Positions 28,024-35,918 of a stretch of 64,000 nt of DNA are shown here, in pieces; position 1 is the first letter of the stretch, and the number at the start of each line of letters is the position of its first letter. Source of the stretch: Vampirovibrio chlorellavorus (GTDB lineage Bacteria > Cyanobacteriota > Vampirovibrionia > Vampirovibrionales > Vampirovibrionaceae); assembly GCA_903866275.1 (NCBI GenBank), contig CAIPMU010000011.1, positions 427,163 through 491,162 of the forward strand, in the 5' to 3' direction. The notes under the pieces are model-generated. The model made no database searches. It was not told where the DNA came from and was given only the letters and a program-made list of their open reading frames with translations. Both the position numbers and the translations under genes were made by a program.

Positions 28024-29373
28024 ATGATTATTGCTATGGCCACTGTATCACTGGTGCTCTACAACTTGCTGCTATTTATGGGGCTGCTGTTGCTGTGGCC
28101 CGTTTGGGTGGGTTATCTGGTGCTGGTGCCCAAGACCCGCGCTGGGTTTTGGGAGAAACTGGGCATTTACCCCAAAACCCTGATTACACACTTGCAGGCC
28201 GAAGCGACTGACAAAAAACGGCTGTGGTTTCACGCCGTTTCGGTGGGCGAATTCAACGCCATTCGTCCACTTGTTGCGGAGCTCATGGCAGAATCCAGCG
28301 ATGCGATCACGATCATTATCTCCTGCACCACGCGCACGGGACACGATTTAGCGCAAAAGACCTTTCCGGAACTCAGTGTGATCTATTTCCCGTTTGATTT
28401 TCGGGCAGTGCTGGAACGGGCTTTGGCACTGGTAAAGCCCGATCTGGTCGTGCTCACCGAAACAGAGCTTTGGCCCAATTTTATCCAAATGGTCAGTCAG
28501 CAAGCCCAAGTGCCGCTGATTTTAATCAACGGACGGCTATCACCCCGCTCTTTTCAGGGCTACCGGCGCATTCAGTTTGTCATGCAGCCCTGCCTGCAGC
28601 AGATTACACACCTGTACATGCAGGCCACTGGCGATGCAGAACGTATTCAGGCGCTGGGCCAGTTGCCCCCCAAACGCACCACGGTAGCAGGGAACCTCAA
28701 GTTTGATCTCAACCCCACCCTCGACCCAGCCAAAGTGGCCCACTTGCAGCAGTTACTGAATATTCAACCCCACGACATGATTTTAACCTTAGCCAGCACG
28801 CACTCCGGCGAAGATCTCCCGCTCATCAACGCCTACCAGAAACTGCGGCAGGCGTTCCCCGAACTAAAACTCATTCTCGCGCCCCGCCACCCAGAACGGG
28901 TGGGAGAAATCCGGGGCATCCTCCAGGCCCAAGGACTACCATTTTCGATACGGAGCGAGCTGAGCGAGGCACATCCGAACACACAGCCTGTCGTGGTGCT
29001 GGATTCGATTGGGGAACTGCTCACCGTCTACAGCTTTAGCACGATTACGGTAATGGGGGGCAGTTTTATCGAACGCGGCGGCCAAAACCCCCTAGAGGCG
29101 CTCAGCCAAAAGGTGCCCGTGCTATTTGGGCCGCACATGCAAAACTTCTCGGCCATTAGCCGCATGGTGCTGGAGAGCGAGGCAGGCATTCAGGTGCCCA
29201 CCGCCGAGGCGCTAGTGCCCGCCATCACGACTTTACTCACCAACCCCGAACAAATGAAAACAATCGCAGCAAAGGGCTTACAACTACTGGAAAACAACCA
29301 AGGCGCCAAAGCCCTACTCAGCAAAGCCATCCGAAAACATTTGGGATCATCCCCTGCGCCACAGCAAGACTAA
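28024..29373 (+). CDS. waaA: 3-deoxy-D-manno-octulosonic acid (Kdo) transferase
   Basis: 449 residues. An N-terminal membrane anchor (LLLFMGLLLLWPVWVGYLVLV) is followed by the N-lobe with WFHAVSVGEFNAIRPLV, ETELWPNFIQ and the C-lobe blocks LASTHSGEDLPLI, LAPRHPERVGEI, VMGGSFIERGGQNPLEAL and VLFGPHMQNF. WaaA (GT30) adds Kdo from CMP-Kdo to lipid A precursor at the inner membrane, so the cell likely makes LPS. The HPERV and GGQNPLE motifs are diagnostic. ATG 28024 and 28036 are both possible starts. Confidence 0.93.
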   Translation: MIIAMATVSLVLYNLLLFMGLLLLWPVWVGYLVLVPKTRAGFWEKLGIYPKTLITHLQAEATDKKRLWFHAVSVGEFNAIRPLVAELMAESSDAITIIISCTTRTGHDLAQKTFPELSVIYFPFDFRAVLERALALVKPDLVVLTETELWPNFIQMVSQQAQVPLILINGRLSPRSFQGYRRIQFVMQPCLQQITHLYMQATGDAERIQALGQLPPKRTTVAGNLKFDLNPTLDPAKVAHLQQLLNIQPHDMILTLASTHSGEDLPLINAYQKLRQAFPELKLILAPRHPERVGEIRGILQAQGLPFSIRSELSEAHPNTQPVVVLDSIGELLTVYSFSTITVMGGSFIERGGQNPLEALSQKVPVLFGPHMQNFSAISRMVLESEAGIQVPTAEALVPAITTLLTNPEQMKTIAAKGLQLLENNQGAKALLSKAIRKHLGSSPAPQQD

Positions 29374-29436
29374 CCGATCGCAAGCCTGGTAATCATTCAT
29401 TCCAAAGCCAGGACAGTAGAACCTTACAGAAGTTAC

Positions 29437-30432
29437 TTACGCCTGCAATTGCATCTGCCGCACCCGCTCCTCGAGCAAGGGCAACAACTTGGCGGGAGCC
29501 TCGTCAATCGTCATGGGCATGGTGCAACCGGCGGCCATTTTATGGCCTCCGCCGCCAAACACACCCATTACCGCCGAGACATCAATCTGATGGGAATCAC
29601 TGCGGATGCTCACCTTGGTTTGACCGTCCACAGTCGCTTTCAGCACGACGGCAATCAGCACGCTATCAATGCGGCGAATCGACTCCACCAGCCCATCCAG
29701 ATGCTCATCCAACGCGCCGTGTTTTTCCAGCAGTTCGCGGGAAGCCACCGTCCAGCCAATGGTTTTTTCAGCATTAAACCGGGTATTCAGCAAGGCGTCT
29801 GCTTGCAGCATTACCTGACATTGCGGTTGCTCATCGTAGAGCTGCTTGAAAATGTATTCGGGATTCGCACCAGAATTAATCAATTTAGCGGTCGTTTCCA
29901 TCACCTTGGCGGTGGTATTGCTGTACTTGAATCCGCCGGTATCGGTAATAATACCGGTATACAGGCAGGTGGCAATGTTGGCGTCCATGGGGATCTGCAT
30001 GGTTTGCAGAATGTCAAAGGCTACTTCCGCGCTGGCCGCTGCAGAAGTTTCCACGATATTGATGGCGGCAAAGCGATCGTTGCTGATGTGATGATCGATA
30101 TTCACACTCACCTTGGCGGCCTCAAAGAGCGGTCGAGCCAGCCCCAACCGATCCACCGAACCGCAATCCACGGAAATACCCATATCGTATTCCGTCAGCA
30201 GGGTGGTCGCGGTTTCCATCCGCAAAATATCTTTAATGCCGGGCAGAAACTGGTAAACATCCGGCATTTTACCGGAAATGACACAATCCACCCGTTGCAA
30301 ATGAGGACAGGCTTTTTCAAAGGCATGCTTGAAACCCAGCATAGAGCCCAGGGTATCCCCATCCGGCCCAACATGGGCGGTAATAAACATGGTTTTGGCT
30401 TCGCCGACGGCGGTTATAAAATCCTGAAAAAT
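29437..30432 (-). CDS. nrnA: DHH/DHHA1 phosphoesterase (NrnA-like oligoribonuclease/pAp phosphatase)
   Basis: 331 residues if translation begins at ATT 30432. The DHH domain shows HVGPDGDTLGS at about residues 19-29, a VDCGS motif and DHHISN near 110; the DHHA1 domain ends with GGGGHKMAAG. NrnA proteins degrade nanoRNA and pAp with Mn. No ATG, GTG or TTG gives a normal N-terminus: the in-frame ATG 30390 lies only four residues before the HVGPDGD motif, and the extension to 30609 overlaps mazG. ATT 30432 has AAGGAG at 7 nt and gives the family-like start FQDFITAVGEAKTMFI. It is divergent from mazG. Confidence 0.88.
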   Translation of the reverse strand: MFQDFITAVGEAKTMFITAHVGPDGDTLGSMLGFKHAFEKACPHLQRVDCVISGKMPDVYQFLPGIKDILRMETATTLLTEYDMGISVDCGSVDRLGLARPLFEAAKVSVNIDHHISNDRFAAINIVETSAAASAEVAFDILQTMQIPMDANIATCLYTGIITDTGGFKYSNTTAKVMETTAKLINSGANPEYIFKQLYDEQPQCQVMLQADALLNTRFNAEKTIGWTVASRELLEKHGALDEHLDGLVESIRRIDSVLIAVVLKATVDGQTKVSIRSDSHQIDVSAVMGVFGGGGHKMAAGCTMPMTIDEAPAKLLPLLEERVRQMQLQA

Positions 30433-30512
30433 GACCAGACTCCTTGAAATTGTGATTTTTTGCGTCAAATTATTATAGCGCGCCCAAATGTAAGAGGCGA
30501 CCCAGCCGAATT

Positions 30513-31595
30513 GTGATTGGAACTGCCCCGATGATGCCTGAAACCCCCTCTGAAACATCGCCCACCCCCCCTGCCTCCAATGCCGCCAGTGAGCCCGCCA
30601 TCCAGCCACTAGGCAAGGCTGAATTTATGGCGCAACTGGAAACCACGCAGGGCATTGAGCAACTGGTGCAGGTGGTGGCCCGCCTGCGGCACCCCACCGA
30701 AGGCTGCCCGTGGGATTTGAAACAAACCCACCAGAGCTTAAAACCCTATATGCTGGAAGAAGCCTATGAGGCCGTGGAAGCCATTGATGAAGCCAACGCC
30801 AGCCAGAACCCGGATTGCCTAAAAGAAGAACTGGGCGACGTGCTGTTGCAAGTGCTGCTGCACAGCCAACTGGCGCAAGATCAGGGGCAGTTTAACTTTA
30901 CGGATGTGTGCAACACCATTGCCGAAAAACTGGTGCGCCGTCATCCGCATGTGTTTGGGGAAGTGGTAGCCGAAGACCCCGAAACCGTGGTGAACAACTG
31001 GGAGGCCATCAAGCGGCAGGAAAAAGCACAAACCAAGACGGCCAGCCCCACCAGCAGCGAGGCAAGGACACACCATCTGCCTGCGAGCGTCAGCATTTTA
31101 AAAGGCATTTCCAGAAACCAGCCCGCCTTGAGCCGGGCGATGGAAACCAGCAAAAAGGCCGTGAAAGTCGGCTTTGAATGGCCCAATCTGCAATCGCTAT
31201 GGGATTGCGTGATGAGCGAGTTTGACGAGCTGCGTCAGGAAATCGAAGCCCCCGAGCATCCAGATGAAACGCCCACCCAGCGCTTTGACCGGCTGGAATC
31301 CGAGATGGGCGACATCTTTTTTGCCAGCGTGAATTTGGCCCGTCATCTCAAAATCGATCCGGAAGTAGCCCTGACCAAGGCCACCGCCAAGTTCACCCGA
31401 CGGTTTCAGGTGATGGAAAACCTGATTGCCACCCAAACCCAATCTACACAGTCCAGCGCAGCCAACCCCAGCGACCAACCTCCAGGCCCTCTGGATTTAG
31501 AAGCCCTGGAGCGCGCCATGGCCGCACTGGATTTTGAAACCTGGGACACCCTCTGGCGGAAAGCCAAGGCGCAGTGTGACGCAAAACCAGAATAG
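30513..31595 (+). CDS. mazG: Nucleoside triphosphate pyrophosphohydrolase MazG
   Basis: 360 residues; E. coli MazG has 263. The extra length is an N-terminal Thr/Pro-rich stretch before MAQLETTQGIEQLVQVV and a C-terminal tail. The first MazG domain has LRHPTEGCPWDLKQTHQSLKPY and the metal-binding EEAYEAVEAIDE; the second shows GFEWPNLQSLWDCV and a repeated EMGDIFFASVNLARHL helix. It hydrolyses NTPs to NMP and PPi, cleaning damaged nucleotides. A start further in (ATG 30531 or 30627) is possible because no good ribosome site precedes 30513. Convergent or overlapping genes are absent. Confidence 0.9.
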   Translation: MIGTAPMMPETPSETSPTPPASNAASEPAIQPLGKAEFMAQLETTQGIEQLVQVVARLRHPTEGCPWDLKQTHQSLKPYMLEEAYEAVEAIDEANASQNPDCLKEELGDVLLQVLLHSQLAQDQGQFNFTDVCNTIAEKLVRRHPHVFGEVVAEDPETVVNNWEAIKRQEKAQTKTASPTSSEARTHHLPASVSILKGISRNQPALSRAMETSKKAVKVGFEWPNLQSLWDCVMSEFDELRQEIEAPEHPDETPTQRFDRLESEMGDIFFASVNLARHLKIDPEVALTKATAKFTRRFQVMENLIATQTQSTQSSAANPSDQPPGPLDLEALERAMAALDFETWDTLWRKAKAQCDAKPE

Positions 31596-31957
31596 CCCGA
31601 TTCAACATCGCTATGCTCAGCATAGCATCCGGGAATAGCTGGTGGCGACTCCACCAGAATCTCAGCGGATACGAGCCAGCTTCTGCCGCAAGAACCCTAA
31701 GCGCGGGCCTGATCAGTGTATTCAGCCGGGAAACCAAGGCTGAGGTTAACGTTTTACCGAAAAAATTTTATAGTTTCATGGAACTTTTTAGCTTACCTAC
31801 CTGTCTAATAGAAACATCGACCTGATTAACCGATTAGATACTGCCAGAAAGACTGACACCACTCACCCAATCTGGCGATGGATTGCGCCAGACGCCTCAT
31901 CAAGTAGCGCACGATCACAACACATAGAACGCCACACATCCGATTGAGGGAGGCACT
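31596..31957. other. Intergenic region after mazG
   Basis: 362 bp with no accepted gene. A short frame at 31613-31825 (70 aa) has no family-like content. A perfect 17-bp palindrome, GCTATGCT-C-AGCATAGC at 31610-31626, lies just after the mazG stop; with a 1-nt spacer it looks more like a dyad protein site than an RNA hairpin. Nothing else stands out. Confidence 0.4.
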
Positions 31958-32527
31958 ATGACGCCGGAACTATGCACCCTGTTGCTGGACAAACGAGCCT
32001 CTGAACTGAATGGTAAATCTGTGGAAAGCCGCTTAAACCCTTCGGAACGTGCCGAACTGAGAGCCCTGAACGCCCATCAGGACAAGGCTCCGGCTGTGGC
32101 ACAACGCATTCGCGTTCTGGCCGTCAATCTGGCGCAACCCAACGCATTGGGCTTATTACTGCTGCGCTTCTCCCGCAAGTTCAGGCAAAATCTGGCCGAA
32201 CTGGATGCCCTGATTCAATTTGGACAAAGTCGAGCGGTGTGGGAGATTGCCTACCTGTCCCGACGTCGCGCGACCCAAAAACTCACCGCCGCCGAGGAAA
32301 GCGAATTGCACTTTTTAACCCTCTTCAACGACAGCCCAGAAGTGTTGCATATCACCCAACTCAAGCTCAAGGGCGAGGCCGGAACCCTGTCTACCGAGGA
32401 ACGTCAGGAACTGAGTAACCTGCAACGCAACCCTTACCGCCAAAACGGTATTCCGCATCAGTTGCTGGATCTGTTTTGGCCCAACCAGAGCACGCCACTC
32501 TCGCTCGATTGGAACACCTCCAGCTAA
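31958..32527 (+). CDS. Hypothetical protein with three LTxxExxELxxL repeats
   Basis: 189 residues, not recognised. Three similar segments occur: RLNPSERAELRAL (about 25-37), KLTAAEESELHFL (about 107-119) and TLSTEERQELSNL (about 142-154). Each looks like a helical cap followed by an amphipathic helix, like short repeats in regulatory or zinc-finger-associated proteins, but no zinc ligands are seen. The ATG at 31958 has GGGAGG upstream. There is no signal peptide or membrane segment, so it should be cytosolic. The next small ORF may be co-transcribed. Confidence 0.7.
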   Translation: MTPELCTLLLDKRASELNGKSVESRLNPSERAELRALNAHQDKAPAVAQRIRVLAVNLAQPNALGLLLLRFSRKFRQNLAELDALIQFGQSRAVWEIAYLSRRRATQKLTAAEESELHFLTLFNDSPEVLHITQLKLKGEAGTLSTEERQELSNLQRNPYRQNGIPHQLLDLFWPNQSTPLSLDWNTSS

Positions 32528-32556
32528 GATAGCCCTGAACCCTGGAAAGAAAGCCC

Positions 32557-32748
32557 ATGCTGCCCTTTGTTTCAACCGAACAGTTGAGTCTGTCCCTTGA
32601 GCCGCTGATGGCGACGCTCACAACGGCTTGCACCATTTTGGCTGCCCTGACGCTATCGCGCAAAGCCCGGCCAGCACAACCTGTACGGGTCATCGTCCAG
32701 AACGGCAGCTCCAGACAGGCAGGCAGCCAGCCAGCCCTCCACCGATAA
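32557..32748 (+). CDS. Possible small single-membrane-helix protein
   Basis: 63 residues with one hydrophobic segment (LEPLMATLTTACTILAALTL) followed by a basic stretch (SRKARP) and a polar tail. A GAAAG ribosome-like site lies 5 nt upstream of the ATG. It begins 29 nt after the preceding gene on the same strand. The family is unknown, and the reality of the gene is uncertain because the C-terminal third is low-complexity (SRQAGSQPALHR). Confidence 0.35.
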   Translation: MLPFVSTEQLSLSLEPLMATLTTACTILAALTLSRKARPAQPVRVIVQNGSSRQAGSQPALHR

Positions 32749-32814
32749 CCCCCTAGTGGTTCGTTTCAAAACAAGTTTTAAACCCTGACAATCTAATCGA
32801 AATATATACCCAGC

Positions 32815-33174
32815 TTAGGCGTCCGCCTCGCGCAGCTCAATCAGATCCCCAATTTCCGTGCCAGAGGCCGCCACCGCCCCTGCGGGCAACTCCAGGACAG
32901 CATGCCCGCCGCGCACCAGCTTGGAAATTCGCCAAGGCTTCATCCGCTCCACCAGATGAAGCACCTTGTGCTGCTTATCCACAAAAATGGCGTCAAATTC
33001 AAAACGCATAAAACAGGAATGAATATCGGCGCAAGGCACAATCCATAAGCCTTGATCCGGTGGCAAGCCCGGCTTGCCCATCAAGCCCATCAATCGGGAA
33101 AAAAAGTGATTGGCCATATAGACCTTAGCTGCAACCACAGACTGACGCGTTGCGTTGAATGCCTGTTTCACCAT
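32815..33174 (-). CDS. DUF192 family protein
   Basis: 119 residues from ATG 33174, with AGGAG upstream; a longer frame to 33312 is rejected because the added residues are not family-like. DUF192 landmarks: FFSRLMGLMGKPGLPPDQGLWIVPC, then HSCFMRFEFDAIFVDKQHKVLHLVERMKPWR and VLELPAGAVAASGTEIGD. DUF192 proteins are small beta-rich domains of unknown biochemical function, often secreted; here no signal peptide is seen. The core is complete. Confidence 0.88.
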   Translation of the reverse strand: MVKQAFNATRQSVVAAKVYMANHFFSRLMGLMGKPGLPPDQGLWIVPCADIHSCFMRFEFDAIFVDKQHKVLHLVERMKPWRISKLVRGGHAVLELPAGAVAASGTEIGDLIELREADA

Positions 33175-33608
33175 ATCCCGTCGCGCTCCTCTTGCTCCTA
33201 TAAAGCCTCTACCTTCATTATAGGATAGAGCCGGGTATGTGAACGATGGATCTCCATCCCTCGGTCTATTCGCCTCCTCCAAAATACTGATCCACAGGCA
33301 AAGAATATCCAACCTTCAGATGATGAGCGGAGTTTAGCGACTGAGCTATGATGAAAACAGATTACATTAAATAAACGAGTGTGTAGCAAGGCATGGTTCG
33401 GACAACTCCCCAAAGTGCGGGAGTCTCCAGCATCATCCAAGGTTCCCCAGTGGTGAGTGATCCATTTTTTTAAACAAGTCCTGCCTGTAAGCAGTGGGTC
33501 TTAGTATTCATTGGTATTTAATGGGATTCAATCCATTTTTTAAAAACGATTTTTTTTATTCTCAACGTGTGGAAGTGTGTGTCAGGAGCTTAGGAGATTA
33601 CAAGGATT
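33175..33608. other. Divergent intergenic region upstream of the response regulator
   Basis: About 430 bp between the DUF192 gene and the response regulator. It is A/T-rich near 33520-33560 with runs of T and A (ATTTTTTAAAAACGATTTTTTTT). A purine-rich ribosome site (AGGAGATTACAAGGATT) precedes the regulator start. The two promoters probably lie here but cannot be placed with confidence. No RNA gene is recognised. Confidence 0.35.
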
Positions 33609-34322
33609 ATGATGAGACGTATGCAGTCAACGGAAACCACGGTGTTTATCGTCGATGATAACGCCAACCACAGCGCCGGTATCAAACAACTACTGGAGCT
33701 ACAATCCGATTATCATCTGGTGGGCATTGCCACCAACGGAGAAGATGCCATCAAGCGCCTCAGCGATGCCAAAGTTGACATCGTGCTGATGGATATGAGT
33801 ATGCCCGAAGTCGATGGCGTGGCCGCGATTCAACAACTCATCAGCGTGAACCCCACCTTGAAAATTCTGGCCCTCACCGGCTATGACGATCCCGATCTGA
33901 TCTTCCGGGCCATGAAAAACGGCGCCAAAGGCTACATCCTCAAAACCATGGTCACCTCGCAGTTGATTGCCGCCATTGAAGAAGTGCTGGCTGGAAAAGT
34001 TTATCTGCCTGCAGCGTTGGCCACCAAGTTCTTTGATGAATTCCAGACCCGCATCGGCAAATCCAGCCGCCCGGATCCCACCAAGCAAGCCCTGCTGGGA
34101 TACCTGACCTCCCGCGAGAAAGAAGTGCTCAAGTTGCTGACCGAAGGCATCACCTACAAAGGCGTGGCCGACAAACTGGTCATCAGCGAAACCACGGTCA
34201 AAACCCATGTGAACAACATCTTCCAGAAGTTGCAAGTGAACGACCGCACCCAGGCGGTGCTGTACGCCCTGCGTAACGGTCTGGTCGACGGTGGCAACAG
34301 CAATCAACCCATTGCCGTGTAA
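33609..34322 (+). CDS. NarL/LuxR-type response regulator
   Basis: 237 residues. The receiver domain has VFIVDDNANHS (acidic pair), LMDMSMPEVDG with the phosphoacceptor Asp near 60, ALTGYDD and YILKTM (Lys). The LuxR HTH starts LTSREKEVLKLLTEGITYKGVADKLVISETTVKTHVNNIFQKLQV. It probably regulates promoters when phosphorylated by the kinase encoded 213 nt downstream on the same strand. The receiver and output domains are complete. ATGs 33609 and 33612 are alternative starts. Confidence 0.93.
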   Translation: MMRRMQSTETTVFIVDDNANHSAGIKQLLELQSDYHLVGIATNGEDAIKRLSDAKVDIVLMDMSMPEVDGVAAIQQLISVNPTLKILALTGYDDPDLIFRAMKNGAKGYILKTMVTSQLIAAIEEVLAGKVYLPAALATKFFDEFQTRIGKSSRPDPTKQALLGYLTSREKEVLKLLTEGITYKGVADKLVISETTVKTHVNNIFQKLQVNDRTQAVLYALRNGLVDGGNSNQPIAV

Positions 34323-34392
34323 CGCAAACGATTAAAACCGTGGCCCTCCACACAGGGCAACCAACACGGGTTATAATTAAGCTCAGACACAT

Positions 34393-34432
34393 GATGAAAT
34401 CCCCTCGCCCTGATGCGATGGGGGTTTCATCC
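34393..34432 (+). terminator. Strong hairpin between response regulator and kinase genes
   Basis: GATGAAATCCCC-T-CGC (34393-34408) folds with GCGATGGGGGTTTCATC (34415-34431), giving about 16 pairs with one bulge and a 6-nt loop. No long T-tract follows, so it is a better candidate for a processing or attenuation structure than a full terminator. It sits 70 nt after the regulator stop and 104 nt before the kinase start. Confidence 0.55.
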
Positions 34433-34535
34433 TTGAAAAGCCTTGATCCGGATTCAATGTGGCAACCGCCCCGAAACCAGGCGCTTCATCCCCTTTCTGA
34501 GTTTTTTCTGAACAGACAAGCTAGAGCAACGACGA

Positions 34536-35918
34536 GTGAGTGACAGTAGGATTGGTCTGAAAAAGATCCAGCTGGATGGCCTCTTTGGGCATCTCTGCTC
34601 TTCCACGGGCTTATACTCAAAGGAAACCTTTGAGAGCCTCTACAGTTGCATTACCCGCATGGTGCGCGACCAACACATGCCCGGCTTTGTGATCACCCGC
34701 ACCCTGGATGACGACACCTTTGAGCCAATGGCTCAGGCGCTGGAGCACATTCAGGATTTACCCCTGTTTCGCCTGAATCAGCCCCGACGCTTTCCCGCAG
34801 AGGCCGGGCTTTGCGAACAGACCGGATTTTTAATCGTGCTCACCAATCGGCTCTGCGCGACCCTGTACTGGTCAGCCACCACCCAGGAAACCTTCCGCAT
34901 GTACAAGGGCGGTTGGACATTCCACCCGGGGGATTCCCGCACCATTGCCGCCCGCATGATCGAGCAGCTCAACGCGCAAAACGACTACCCCGAACTGGCC
35001 CAGCTGCTGGCCGAGACGCAGGTGGATCGCCGCTATGACGACAAACTCAATTTACTCATCACCTCACTGGTGAATGGCCTGGAACATCGCAACCGGGAAC
35101 TGACACTGGCTCTGGAACAGGTCAAGTTGCTCAACAAGCGCAACGTGGATACCGAACGTCTGGCAGCCATTGGCCAAATGTCCAGCGTCATTGCCCATGA
35201 AATACGCAATCCGCTGGGCCTGATTGACCTGTACGCCAAGCTCACCGAGGATCATCTCACGCAGCTGACGCTCCCTGAGCAAGCCGACAAAAAAGCACTA
35301 CTCCTGAAAAATCTATCGCACATCCGGCAAGCCACCGGCAGCCTGGAAACCATTCTATCCGAACTCACCGACTACTCTCGCCCTCTGCATCTCCACCGGC
35401 AGCCCACCCATCTGCCCCAACTGGTGCGCGATGTCTGCGAGTTTTACAGTCCCTCTTATCAGGAAAAAGGGGTCATGCTTCAATGCCAGTCAATGAGCAT
35501 CGAGCCCGATTGGCTGCACCATTATCCGCTGGATGCCGACAAATTCCGACAAGCGCTGATCAACCTGCTCAAAAACGCACTGGAGGCCTCTCCACAGGGC
35601 TCCATGGTGCAGGTGCGCCTGCTGTGTAACGTCGATAGTCCCTACTGCTCGGTCCAGGTGGAAGATCAGGGGCAAGGGATTGCTCCCGCGCATATCAAAA
35701 AACTGTTTACCCCCTATTTTTCCACCAAGGGCAGTGGCACGGGGCTGGGACTGGCGCACAGCCAGAAAATCCTGCAAGCCCACGGCGGCAACGTGGAATT
35801 AATCAGAAGCCTGCCTGATCAGGGAAGCCTATTTTCCCTGATTTTACCGCAAAGCCTGCCACCAGAAGCAGAAACCTCCCCCAGAACGACTGCCACCCCG
35901 GAGCGGACTGAAGGATGA
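34536..35918 (+). CDS. Cytosolic sensor histidine kinase
   Basis: 460 residues. There is no signal peptide or transmembrane segment, so the sensor is soluble. The N-terminal 190 residues are not a recognised domain; a coiled-coil-like stretch (RELTLALEQVKLLNKRNVD) leads into the H-box VIAHEIRNPLGLIDLY with His near 222. ATP-binding boxes follow: N (INLLKNALEAS), G1 (VEDQGQGI) and G2 (GSGTGLGL). It starts at GTG 34536 and probably phosphorylates the upstream response regulator. Its stop overlaps the next gene by 4 nt (ATGA). Confidence 0.9.
   Translation: MSDSRIGLKKIQLDGLFGHLCSSTGLYSKETFESLYSCITRMVRDQHMPGFVITRTLDDDTFEPMAQALEHIQDLPLFRLNQPRRFPAEAGLCEQTGFLIVLTNRLCATLYWSATTQETFRMYKGGWTFHPGDSRTIAARMIEQLNAQNDYPELAQLLAETQVDRRYDDKLNLLITSLVNGLEHRNRELTLALEQVKLLNKRNVDTERLAAIGQMSSVIAHEIRNPLGLIDLYAKLTEDHLTQLTLPEQADKKALLLKNLSHIRQATGSLETILSELTDYSRPLHLHRQPTHLPQLVRDVCEFYSPSYQEKGVMLQCQSMSIEPDWLHHYPLDADKFRQALINLLKNALEASPQGSMVQVRLLCNVDSPYCSVQVEDQGQGIAPAHIKKLFTPYFSTKGSGTGLGLAHSQKILQAHGGNVELIRSLPDQGSLFSLILPQSLPPEAETSPRTTATPERTEG

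Noticed and set aside
29449..30447. 332-codon plus-strand frame over the nrnA-like gene
   Set aside because: Antisense to a clear DHH phosphoesterase; no independent family signal.
31613..31825. 70-codon frame after mazG
   Set aside because: No ribosome site and no conserved-looking content.
34340..34543. 67-codon frame between the regulator and kinase genes
   Set aside because: It runs through the strong hairpin at 34393-34432, has no ribosome site and no family content.
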